63,643 bases of DNA from the NCBI RefSeq assembly GCF_003075435.1, contig NZ_QCZJ01000028.1, positions 1 to 63,643 of the forward strand, given 5' to 3'. Each line of letters begins with the position of its first letter. Position 1 is the first letter of the stretch. The notes under the pieces were generated by a model. The model made no database searches and was not told the DNA's origin. It worked only from the letters and a program-made list of their open reading frames with translations. Of this stretch, positions 47,201 through 54,195 are shown in pieces. The DNA comes from Terrimonas sp. GTDB taxonomy: Bacteria > Bacteroidota > Bacteroidia > Chitinophagales > Chitinophagaceae. The position numbers and the translations under genes were made by a program.

Positions 47201-47342
47201 CCTTAACAATTACCGTTGCTCCTGCAATGGGTTCACTTAATTCATCTGTGATTTTTCCTGTAATAGTTTTGTTCTGTGCCCAGGAGATGGAGGAGATCAG
47301 AACAAGCATAGGGAGCAGCACCCCTTTTCGAAGTCTTTTCAT
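44226..47342 (-). CDS. SusC-like TonB-dependent outer-membrane transporter 3
   Basis: From the ATG at 47342 this is 1038 aa. An earlier ATG at 47372 overlaps the promoter box TACATTTG (47370-47377) and gives a poor signal peptide, so it is rejected. The chosen start gives MKRLRKGVLLPMLVLISSIS with cleavage near WAQ. A CarboxypepD_reg-like domain (about 25-100) is followed by EEVVVVGYGTQKKK (the classical SusC TonB-box region), the plug (to about 235, with PLWVVDGVVV) and a barrel ending VQF. It should import beta-glucan oligosaccharides for the GH16/GH30 set encoded downstream. Confidence 0.95.
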   Translation of the reverse strand: MKRLRKGVLLPMLVLISSISWAQNKTITGKITDELSEPIAGATVIVKGSKTGTTTNETGVFTLSVPASAKILIVSSVGFGSKEVTITGDIINVTLEKMANANLEEVVVVGYGTQKKKVVTGSISSVKAKDLENVPNGRIEQSLQGRVSGVTILQNSGQPGSNSTIRVRGVTTFGDGGNNPLWVVDGVVVDAGGIGYLNQSDIESIEVLKDAASAAIYGTRAATGVILVTTKKGKAGKMTVAYNGFYGQSAPAKVLNLLNATQYATLLNERSVAGGGDIMFTDVASLGKGTDWQKAIFNNKAPRSSNEISLSGGNDRSTYFVSAGILNQDGIVATDISKYSRKNIRLNSTHKISSVFTFGQTLGYSHQKGIGLGNTNSEFGGPLSSAINLDPITPLVVTDPTAASAPPYNSNPVIRDANGNPYGISSIVGQEMTNPLAYIQTRMGNYSWSDDIVGNAYLEAAITKDLKVRSTMGAKLAYWGGVGFTPLFYLSATNSTNQNSYGKSENKVFNWNIENTITYTKHLGEHNFTVLLGQGSYVESIGGGSSLTLFNLPISSYKDASFSFDIPQANRNSGSYDAIQHKLTSLFGRVNYGYKDKYLFTGILRRDGSSRFGLNNKFGIFPSFSAGWVIDKEDFWQANDIISSLKIRGGYGVVGNDAIGDFGYLSTVVGGYNYSVGNSGAITTGYAPRTLDNPNLRWEQTSQANIGVEAQLFNTLSLTVDVYKKKTTGILRPITIPGYVGVSNLPSGNVADMENSGIEVELGYRKKFGDFNFSAFGNVAYLKNEVTYVAADADFISGEAGFQSMGNVTRIQVGQSYNAFYGYKTAGIFQNDAQINDYKNSSGIPIQPDARPGDFRWVDMNNDGQINEDDKTFLGSNIPKYTFGLTVNLDYKGFDFMAFAQGAAGNKIFQGLRRLDIGNGNYPTIAMSRWTGEGTSDKYPRLVSNDPNGNFGKMSDFYLEKGDYLRLKIVQIGYSLPNNPFFTKIGLSRLRVYITAENLLTLTNYTGYDPEVGGGVFGIDKGQYPQARSFIGGIQVQF

Positions 47343-47369
47343 ATGCAAGTATTTAGTTTTAGTGCAAAG

Positions 47370-47377
47370 CAAATGTA
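47370..47377 (-). promoter_or_regulatory. TAnnTTTG promoter box of the beta-glucan PUL
   Basis: On the minus strand TACATTTG matches the Bacteroidota -7 consensus and lies 27 bp before the susC3 ATG. Transcription would start near 47363. The box settles the start codon of susC3, because the longer frame would begin inside it. Confidence 0.6.
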
Positions 47378-47409
47378 AACAGCTCTTGCTCCTAAAAAGC
47401 AGCAGATAC

Positions 47410-47481
47410 TACATCAAAACTACATCATCAAATATTAATCAATTGATTATCAATATTTACAAAATACATCATCCTTACATC
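47410..47481. promoter_or_regulatory. Two TACATC-N5-TACATC direct repeats around a palindrome
   Basis: TACATC occurs at 47410, 47421, 47465 and 47476. Each pair has 11-bp spacing and the two pairs are 55 bp apart, so all four lie on one face of the helix (11-bp phase). Between them is the palindrome AATCAATTGATT (47437-47448). The first pair sits about 48 and 59 bp upstream of the predicted susC3 start, just behind the -33 region, as expected for an activator. The second pair lies 25-41 bp before the GTG of the divergent regulator. Confidence 0.6.
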
Positions 47482-47505
47482 TCCTGAAATTTTTAGATTT
47501 ACAGC

Positions 47506-50415
47506 GTGAAAGTTTTTCTTCTGTCTCTCGCCATACTGTTGCTCAGCATTAATGTTGCAGCCCAAAACACTATCGGGCTGCCACTTGTTGCAAATTTTAA
47601 TAATACCATTTATAAAGGCGGTACGCAAACATGGGATATTAAGCAGGATAAATCCGGCAGGATGTATTTTGCCAACAATGAAGGTTTGCTTATATATGAC
47701 GGCAGTTACTGGAAGACCTACGCACAACCTAATAAAACTATTTTACGATCAGTTGCACTGGATGGTGAAAGAATTTATGCAGGCGGCCAGGATGAAATAG
47801 GATATTTTGCACCGGATGAGCATGGTGTATTACGATACACTTCGCTAATTCCCTTATTACCAAAGGGACAGGAAAAATTTACCGATGTTTGGGAAGTTGA
47901 GATTTTTAAAGGCTCCGTTTTTTTTCGTACCTGGAACTGGATTTTTGAATATAAAGGCAATGCCATTTACGGGCATAGCGCGCTCAGCGGCTGGCATATA
48001 CTAAAAAAAATAGGCGACAGGTTGATAGCGCAGGACAAGAAAAACGGCATATTTGAATTTACTGGTGGAAAATGGCAGCCATTGCTTAAAGATGCTGAAA
48101 CTCCTGCTTTCGAAATTACCGGGATGGCATCATTGGGAGAAGATAGTCTTTTGATAAGCACCCTGGGAGATGGGTTATATACATATTATAAAGGCAGGCT
48201 TACCCGAAAAATGACTTCACTTGACGGTGAGTTTATTAAAAGCCATATTTATTGCTTTGAACGGATAAATAATAATGAATTTGTAGCAGGCACTACCTCA
48301 CAAGGCTGTGTAATACTGAATGCTGCAGGAGCGGTAGTGCAAAAAATAACCAGGGCTGAAGGGCTCCAGAATAATAATGTGCTTTGTGCTTTTATCGACA
48401 GGCAGCAAAATTTATGGCTCGGTCTTGATAATGGGATTAGTTTTATAGGTTATAACGCTCCCATTAAATACATAAAACCACAGGCGCCGGAAGAATTATC
48501 GGGTTATTCCATAAAGATCTTTAATGATCAATTGTATATAGGTACATCAGATGGTGCTTATGTAGCACCCCTTTCTGTAACAGCCAGGGACCTAAGTTTT
48601 TCAAAAGGCATTTTTCAGAAGATTGAAAACAGCAATGGTCAGGTTTGGCGTTTTGATGAAGTAAACGGACAGTTACTGATGGGACATCACAACGGAAGTT
48701 TCCTTATCAGTAAAAACAAGGCAAAAAAAATTACAGGAGAAAGCGGATCCTGGCTTTTTATGCCTTTGTCATCTATATATCCTTCGCAAAACGTATTGGT
48801 TGGAACCTATGCGGGGTTAACCATGCTGGATTTTAAGCATAATGATTTCGTTAATGCAGGAGAAATAAAAGGGATGTATGAGTCACTCAGGTTTTTAGCT
48901 ATAGATAACAGCAATGTGATCTGGGCATCGCACCCCTATCGTGGTATATACAAAATCATATTGTCGCCTGATAAAAAATCATTCACTTATTCATTATATA
49001 CAGAAAAGGAAGGCCTGCCATCTACATTCAGGAATAATGTTTTCAGGGTTAAGAACAATATTGTGTTTGCAACAGAAAAAGGCATTTATGAGTTTGATGA
49101 GCAACAGAACAGGTTTGTGAAATCTCATTTGCTGTATAACCTTTTTGGAGAGCTCACCATACAATACCTCAATGAAGATGAAGACGGAAATATCTGGTTT
49201 TGTTCAGGAAAGAAAATGGGGGTGGTAAGCTATAAAAATGAACGCCCGCAGCTTATATATTTTCAGGAGCTTGAAGGAAAAATACTTTCGGGTTTTGAAA
49301 GTATATATCCATACAACAGCGAAAATATATTTATTGCTTCCAACACCGGTATTGTTCATCTTAATTATAAAAAATATATAGCTAGCAACGTAGTTCCTAA
49401 TATTTTGATCACCCAAGTTAAACTAACGAGCAAGAAAGACAGTGTAATTTATAATGGCTTTTTTAATGCATCGGTAGATTCCTTTAATACAAATAAAGAA
49501 AACAAACTCCTGCATTTTAATGATGCGGACAATTCATTTCATTTTGAGTTTAGCTCTCCGGCTTACGGACTATCCAATAATATATCATACAGTTACCAGC
49601 TAAAGGGATATGATCAGCAATGGTCAATACCCACTTTTAAAACAGAAAAGGATTATACTAATTTACCGGAAGGCAGTTATACTTTTAAAGTTAAAGCGCT
49701 CGATAATTTTGGCAATCAATCATCTGAAGTAAGTTATAGTTTTGTGATTAACCACCCCTGGTATAAAACGCCCTGGACCTATGCTGCATATGTTTTACTG
49801 TTGGTTGGACTGGGGTATACAGGATATAAATGGCAACAGCGGCAGCTCGACAGGCAATTGCAAAAATTTGAAGAAGAGCAAAAAAGATTAAGATATATTC
49901 ATCAGCTTGAAGTTGAAAAAAATGAGAAAGAAATTATAAAGCTTCAGAATGAAAAACTTATTAATGAAGTAATTTATAAGAATAAAGAGCTGGCAGATGT
50001 AAGTCTTCACCTCGTAGAAAGAACAGATGCCCTGGTAAAAGTAAAAGATGAATTACAAAGATTGCAAAAGAAAACAGGGGGAAGCCTTGATGTAAAACGT
50101 GTAATTCAATTGGTAGATGAAATTGAAAAGAACGATGCTAACTGGGAGCAGTTTGCCGTGCATTTTGATGAGATCAATAATGATTTTATAAAAAAGCTTA
50201 AAAAGCGGTTTCCGCTTCTTACCAGTACAGATTTAAAAGTGTGCGCTTACCTGCAATTAAAACTGGCTTCAAAAGAAATTGCACAACTGATGAATATCTC
50301 CGTAAGAGGCGTTGAGATAAGCAGGTACCGGTTAAGAAAAAAATTACAGATACCTGCCAAGCAAACTTTGAATGATTTTTTGAATGATATTCATCAAAAG
50401 GGTGAGCCCGGATAG
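47506..50415 (+). CDS. Membrane-spanning propeller/Y_Y_Y/LuxR-type PUL regulator
   Basis: This 969-aa protein starts with GTG at 47506, the only start that includes the signal peptide (MKVFLLSLAILLLSINVAA-Q). A periplasmic two-blade-type beta-propeller sensor (about 25-645) leads to a Y_Y_Y domain (about 680-755), one TM helix (about 763-783), a coiled coil (about 785-860) and a C-terminal LuxR-like helix-turn-helix (about 905-960: TSTDLKVCAYLQLKLASKEI then AQLMNISVRGVEISRYRLRK). It has no histidine kinase or receiver, so it is a one-component sensor that must bind DNA from the membrane. It is divergent from the beta-glucan PUL and most likely its activator. Confidence 0.9.
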   Translation: MKVFLLSLAILLLSINVAAQNTIGLPLVANFNNTIYKGGTQTWDIKQDKSGRMYFANNEGLLIYDGSYWKTYAQPNKTILRSVALDGERIYAGGQDEIGYFAPDEHGVLRYTSLIPLLPKGQEKFTDVWEVEIFKGSVFFRTWNWIFEYKGNAIYGHSALSGWHILKKIGDRLIAQDKKNGIFEFTGGKWQPLLKDAETPAFEITGMASLGEDSLLISTLGDGLYTYYKGRLTRKMTSLDGEFIKSHIYCFERINNNEFVAGTTSQGCVILNAAGAVVQKITRAEGLQNNNVLCAFIDRQQNLWLGLDNGISFIGYNAPIKYIKPQAPEELSGYSIKIFNDQLYIGTSDGAYVAPLSVTARDLSFSKGIFQKIENSNGQVWRFDEVNGQLLMGHHNGSFLISKNKAKKITGESGSWLFMPLSSIYPSQNVLVGTYAGLTMLDFKHNDFVNAGEIKGMYESLRFLAIDNSNVIWASHPYRGIYKIILSPDKKSFTYSLYTEKEGLPSTFRNNVFRVKNNIVFATEKGIYEFDEQQNRFVKSHLLYNLFGELTIQYLNEDEDGNIWFCSGKKMGVVSYKNERPQLIYFQELEGKILSGFESIYPYNSENIFIASNTGIVHLNYKKYIASNVVPNILITQVKLTSKKDSVIYNGFFNASVDSFNTNKENKLLHFNDADNSFHFEFSSPAYGLSNNISYSYQLKGYDQQWSIPTFKTEKDYTNLPEGSYTFKVKALDNFGNQSSEVSYSFVINHPWYKTPWTYAAYVLLLVGLGYTGYKWQQRQLDRQLQKFEEEQKRLRYIHQLEVEKNEKEIIKLQNEKLINEVIYKNKELADVSLHLVERTDALVKVKDELQRLQKKTGGSLDVKRVIQLVDEIEKNDANWEQFAVHFDEINNDFIKKLKKRFPLLTSTDLKVCAYLQLKLASKEIAQLMNISVRGVEISRYRLRKKLQIPAKQTLNDFLNDIHQKGEPG

Positions 50416-51611
50416 GAAATGGTTTCTCCCCTTTTATTCCTGCCGGGGCTTCCAACAATGCTTGTACTTCCCCGGGCATAAATCATCGCGTTGCAGGGGT
50501 TGGTTTCATCAAGTTGTTTTATAATTTGCCCAAACGACATTCTTTCGCCTTCGCAATACACAACTGTATATGTCTGTTTTGTAGTTCGGGTTGTTTCTTC
50601 CTCCGGCATAATTACGCTGAAACCAGCATCCTTCACAATGCTTTCTGCATTTGCAATTGTTTCGGGTGAACCGGTTAATACCAGGGGACCGGCAGTATGA
50701 AGTAATCCGTTTTGTTTCCCCGGAAATATTAATCGTTTAATAACCAGAATTATTTTGCTTATTATTTTATTGATAATACTTAAAAGGTATCTGAGTAAAA
50801 TGGCGGCGTTAATCATAAAACGGTAAATGGCTCCTTTACTTCCTTTATAATGTTTACTTACAAAAATGCTCATCGCTTTATAAAAAGTGTACACATAGCG
50901 AAAGCTTTCTTTTTGCGTGCTTTCGCCTTTAAAATGTATAATGCTTACTTCCGGCAAATAATAATTTTTAAAGCCGGCTTGTTGTATCCGGTAACTCAGA
51001 TCTATATCTTCACCATACATAAAAAATACTTCATCAAAACTTCCCGTTATATCAAGCACATTTTTTTTGATCATCATAAACGCGCCAGGTAGTATATCAA
51101 CTGCACTGGTTTGATATTCTCCAATATTGGTGAGATAATATTTTGCAAAAAAAGCCGATCTTGGAAATAAAGAAGATAGCCCTGTGAGCTTAAAAAAAGT
51201 TGTTGTTAATGAAGGTTTCCCTCTTTTGCTTTCTTTTAAAAAATTGCCGGAGCCATCCAGCATGCGCACGCCCAATGCACCTGCATCAGTGTGGTTATCT
51301 AAAAATTGAATGCATTTTTCAAGACTGTCTTCCGGGAGAATAGTATCGGGGTTTAAAAATAAAATATGTGTTCCCTGCGATAGTTGCAGTCCATAGTTAC
51401 AAGCCTTTGCAAAGCCAAGATTTTCTTTTATAACATGGTATCCTGCTCTAGGGAACTTTCGTTGAATGTACGCTGTGCTTCCATCTGTTGAATTATTATC
51501 AACCACAATAACCTCCATATCAATATTGCTACCCGCTTTATATACTGAAAGGAGGCATTGCTCAAGAAAATACTTTACGTTATAGTTAACAATAATTACC
51601 GATAGCACCAT
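50394..51611 (-). CDS. Family 2 glycosyltransferase with C-terminal extension
   Basis: From the ATG at 51611 this is 405 aa starting MVLSVIIVNYN, the usual start of this family; the frame opens 60 bp earlier but gains nothing recognisable. The GT-A core (about 1-235) has VDNNSTDGS near 37-45, FLNPDT (the DxD-like site) near 85-90, GAFMMIKK, and GEDIDLSYRIQQAG near 200-213. A hydrophobic/basic segment (about 265-300) and an unusual 100-residue tail of unknown role follow. It probably adds sugars to a surface polysaccharide. The 3' end overlaps that of the regulator gene by 22 bp (convergent). Confidence 0.88.
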   Translation of the reverse strand: MVLSVIIVNYNVKYFLEQCLLSVYKAGSNIDMEVIVVDNNSTDGSTAYIQRKFPRAGYHVIKENLGFAKACNYGLQLSQGTHILFLNPDTILPEDSLEKCIQFLDNHTDAGALGVRMLDGSGNFLKESKRGKPSLTTTFFKLTGLSSLFPRSAFFAKYYLTNIGEYQTSAVDILPGAFMMIKKNVLDITGSFDEVFFMYGEDIDLSYRIQQAGFKNYYLPEVSIIHFKGESTQKESFRYVYTFYKAMSIFVSKHYKGSKGAIYRFMINAAILLRYLLSIINKIISKIILVIKRLIFPGKQNGLLHTAGPLVLTGSPETIANAESIVKDAGFSVIMPEEETTRTTKQTYTVVYCEGERMSFGQIIKQLDETNPCNAMIYARGSTSIVGSPGRNKRGETISYPGSPF

Positions 51612-51676
51612 TGAGAATATAATTGCTGCAAAATAGTGTTTGAAGGTGGATTTAGCGAGGTATTTTTTCAAGTCCC

Positions 51677-51684
51677 TATCTTTG
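51677..51684 (+). promoter_or_regulatory. TAnnTTTG box of a leaderless promoter
   Basis: TATCTTTG ends 4 bp before the ATG at 51689, within CCCTATCTTTGCGCC, a 15-mer also found before the SCO1 gene (26184-26198). A start about 5-7 bases after the box would place the first transcribed base at the start codon, giving a leaderless mRNA. Confidence 0.65.
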
Positions 51685-51688
51685 CGCC

Positions 51689-52462
51689 ATGTTGAAAAAT
51701 ATTTTACTGCAGGCTACGGAAAAAGCCGGTGCTGTCATGCGTGATTCCATAAACACTTCTTTTAAGATCTCCAATAAAGAAGGATTGAATAACCTGGTAA
51801 CAGAAGTGGATCATGCGTGCGAGAAAGCCATTTTTGAAATTATTCAGAAAAATTATCCTGACCATTTTATCCTCAGCGAGGAATCAGGCGAAATTGTAAT
51901 GGATTCTTCTTATAAATGGATTATTGATCCCATAGACGGGACTATCAATTTTGCCAATGGTATACCACTTTGCTGTGTAAGTATAGCTGTAGAGCATGAA
52001 GGTAAAATGATATTAGGCGCAGTGTATAATCCATTTCTACATGAATTGTTCTTTGCAGAAAAAGGAAAAGGAGCAACGTTGAATGATAACGCCATACACG
52101 TCAGCTCAAAAACTGAAGTCGATCATTCCTGCCTGGTTACAGGTTTTCCGTATACCTATCTCGATCAACCCAATGGGCCACTGGTAGTATTTGATAAGCT
52201 TATACGTAAGGGTATTCCGGTTCGCCGGCTTGGCTCAGCCGCAATTGACCTTTGCTGGGTGGCAATGGGAAGATTTGATGGTTTTTACGAACACAAGCTG
52301 AATGCATGGGATAGTGCCGCCGGATTTTTAATAGTAGAAGAAGCGGGAGGGAAAGTAACTGATTTTGCAGATCATCCGTATTCCCCTTACCAGCCGCATA
52401 TAGTGGCAACCAATGGAAAAATCCATGCAGACTTGCTTGATTATATTAATGGAAGAAAATAA
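51689..52462 (+). CDS. Inositol monophosphatase-family phosphatase (SuhB-like)
   Basis: This 257-aa Mg2+-dependent phosphatase has the family motifs in order: EESGE at 65-69 (metal ligand Glu), WIIDPIDGTINFANG at 75-89 (metal-binding Asp residues and phosphate loop) and AWDSAAGFLIVEEAGG near 208-223. Its length is typical. Substrates in bacteria are inositol-1-phosphate, related sugar phosphates or 3'-phosphoadenosine compounds; these cannot be told apart here. It is transcribed from a leaderless-type promoter and diverges from the glycosyltransferase. Confidence 0.92.
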   Translation: MLKNILLQATEKAGAVMRDSINTSFKISNKEGLNNLVTEVDHACEKAIFEIIQKNYPDHFILSEESGEIVMDSSYKWIIDPIDGTINFANGIPLCCVSIAVEHEGKMILGAVYNPFLHELFFAEKGKGATLNDNAIHVSSKTEVDHSCLVTGFPYTYLDQPNGPLVVFDKLIRKGIPVRRLGSAAIDLCWVAMGRFDGFYEHKLNAWDSAAGFLIVEEAGGKVTDFADHPYSPYQPHIVATNGKIHADLLDYINGRK

Positions 52463-52467
52463 TTTTT

Positions 52468-52513
52468 TCTCCGGATGAATCCGGAGGCAATCCAATCCGG
52501 GGAAATATTCCAT
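52468..52513 (+). repeat. REP-like hairpin upstream of the RAYT gene
   Basis: TCCGGATGAATCCGGA (52470-52485) is a perfect 7-bp stem with a 2-base loop, followed by GGCAATCCAATCCGGGG. A diverged direct copy stands on the other side of the transposase gene at 53009-53056, starting TCCTGATAAATCCGGA. Hairpins of this sort on both sides of a Y1 transposase are the mark of a REP/RAYT unit. Confidence 0.65.
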
Positions 52514-52567
52514 TTTCTTTAATTTTATCCTGAATACTCTTTCGCTAACCAACTAAAATATGAAATA

Positions 52568-53005
52568 ATGCCATTCGTAAAAGTACATATCCATTTTGTG
52601 TGGAGTACTAAAAACAGGTACCCCTTTTTGGATTCAAAAGATGTGCGTTTTTGGGTATGGAGTCATATGAGGGAAAATGCAAAAGAAAAAGGTATTTTTA
52701 TAGATTTCATAAATGGTTATTCTGATCATTGTCATTGTTTAGTATCAATGGGAGCAGATCAAACTATCCAAAAAGTAATGCAATTGGTTAAAGGAGAATC
52801 TGCATACTGGATAAACAAAAACAATCTGACAAAAGAGGCATTTGAGTGGCAGGATGAATATTTTGCTGTATCTGTTTCCGAATCAATGCTAAACAAAGTA
52901 AGAACCTATATCAAATACCAGGAAGAGCATCACGCAAAAAAATCATTTCAGCAGGAATATGATGAATTTATCAGCAAATATGGATTTGAAAAATTTAATG
53001 ACTAA
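52568..53005 (+). CDS. REP-associated tyrosine transposase (RAYT, Y1/HUH family)
   Basis: This 145-aa single-strand endonuclease has the HUH motif HCH at 54-56 (SDHCHCLVS) and the catalytic Tyr114 in VRTYIKYQEEHH, followed by the expected Gln and His. IHFVWSTKNRYPFL at 8-21 is the family start. RAYT/IS200-type enzymes cut and rejoin hairpin DNA. REP-like hairpins flank the gene on both sides. The gene looks intact and stands between unrelated housekeeping genes. Confidence 0.88.
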   Translation: MPFVKVHIHFVWSTKNRYPFLDSKDVRFWVWSHMRENAKEKGIFIDFINGYSDHCHCLVSMGADQTIQKVMQLVKGESAYWINKNNLTKEAFEWQDEYFAVSVSESMLNKVRTYIKYQEEHHAKKSFQQEYDEFISKYGFEKFND

Positions 53006-53008
53006 GGC

Positions 53009-53056
53009 ACTCCTGATAAATCCGGAGGCAATTCAGCACTTGGGGCACAATTCAAT
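53009..53056 (+). repeat. REP-like hairpin downstream of the RAYT gene
   Basis: This is a diverged direct copy of 52468-52513, sharing the core AATCCGGAGGCAAT. The hairpin TCCTGATAAATCCGGA is imperfect here. It lies 4 bp after the RAYT stop codon. Together the copies bracket the gene. Confidence 0.6.
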
Positions 53057-53073
53057 ATGATATGAATAGAAAT

Positions 53074-53091
53074 GGGCTTTAGCCCATTATA
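53074..53091 (+). repeat. Second REP-type hairpin GGGCTTTAGCCC
   Basis: AATGGGCTTTAGCCCATT forms a 7-bp stem with a TTTA loop. It is followed by two direct copies of CCATTATATATTTT. GGGCTTTAGCCC-type hairpins are a common REP form in bacteria with RAYT genes. It lies 61 bp before thiL. Confidence 0.55.
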
Positions 53092-53151
53092 TATTTTATA
53101 TCCATTATATATTTTCCATAGCAACCCATTCATTTTTTATAAATACACAAT

Positions 53152-54180
53152 ATGCCATCACGTACAGAAATAGCTTCGCTTGGCGAGTTCGGATTAATAG
53201 ATCATTTAACCAGAAATAATGAAACCCGTCATGCCTCAACTATAGTAAGTGTTGGCGATGATGCTGCAGTGCTGGATCATTTTGGTAAGCAGATAGTTGT
53301 GACAACAGACCTGCTGATTGAGGGAGTACACTTTGACCTTGTATACACCCCGCTCAATCATCTTGGGTATAAAAGTGTGATAGTTAACCTGAGTGATGTG
53401 TATGCTATGAATGCCATACCAACACAAATAACCATAAGCATTGGTGTAAGCAACCGTTTCAGCGTGGAGGCGCTTGATGAATTCTACGAAGGCGTTTATG
53501 CTGCCTGTGAAAGATATAATGTTGATCTTATTGGTGGAGACACTACAACATCGGCAAAAGGATTTGTAATTAGTATAACTGCTATTGGTGAAGTCGCTCC
53601 AGATAAATTTGTTAAACGTGATGGCGCCAAAAAAGGCGATTTAATATGTGTGAGCGGCGACCTGGGGGCTGCATATCTCGGTTTATTATTAATGGAAAGA
53701 GAAAAAAAAATATTTTTGGAAAGCCCTGGAGTACAACCCGATCTTGAAGAGCAGGATTATATTTTGCGGAGGCTATTAAAGCCCGAGGCAAGAAAAGATA
53801 TTATTGATTTTTTTCAAAAAAACAATATTGTACCAACCAGTATGATGGATATCAGCGATGGTTTAAGCAGTGAAATTTTACACATTTGCAAACAAAGTGA
53901 AACCGGCTGCGTTCTATATGAGGAAAAGATACCTGTGGCAGATCAATCGCGTGAATTTGCCTTTAAGCTCGGGCTTGATCCTACAGCCTGTGCTTTGAGT
54001 GGCGGCGAGGATTATGAACTGCTTTTTACAATAAAGCAGGAGGAATATGATAAGCTGGTACTGAATGAACAAATAAGCGTGATAGGCTATATTACGGAAG
54101 CTGCAGAAGGATGTAATATTATAACAAAGTCTGATAAAAAACACCCTGTAACAGCACAAGGATGGAACCCGCTAAAATAA
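53152..54180 (+). CDS. thiL: Thiamine-monophosphate kinase
   Basis: This 342-aa enzyme phosphorylates thiamine monophosphate to thiamine pyrophosphate, the last step of cofactor synthesis. Typical features are the start (EFGLIDHLT), VGDDAAVLDHFGKQIVVTTDLLIEG split over about 35-61 with metal-binding Asp residues, GGDTTTS near 128-134, the VSGDLGAAYLGL nucleotide segment near 168-179, MDISDGLSSEI near 227-237 and ALSGGEDYELLFTI near 282-295. Length is normal. The S41 peptidase gene starts 15 bp after it. No other thiamine genes are in the window. Confidence 0.94.
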   Translation: MPSRTEIASLGEFGLIDHLTRNNETRHASTIVSVGDDAAVLDHFGKQIVVTTDLLIEGVHFDLVYTPLNHLGYKSVIVNLSDVYAMNAIPTQITISIGVSNRFSVEALDEFYEGVYAACERYNVDLIGGDTTTSAKGFVISITAIGEVAPDKFVKRDGAKKGDLICVSGDLGAAYLGLLLMEREKKIFLESPGVQPDLEEQDYILRRLLKPEARKDIIDFFQKNNIVPTSMMDISDGLSSEILHICKQSETGCVLYEEKIPVADQSREFAFKLGLDPTACALSGGEDYELLFTIKQEEYDKLVLNEQISVIGYITEAAEGCNIITKSDKKHPVTAQGWNPLK

Positions 54181-54195
54181 TATTGATGTAAGATA

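Noticed and set aside
47343-47372. Earlier start codon for susC3
   Set aside because: It overlaps the TACATTTG promoter box and adds a stretch that breaks the signal peptide.
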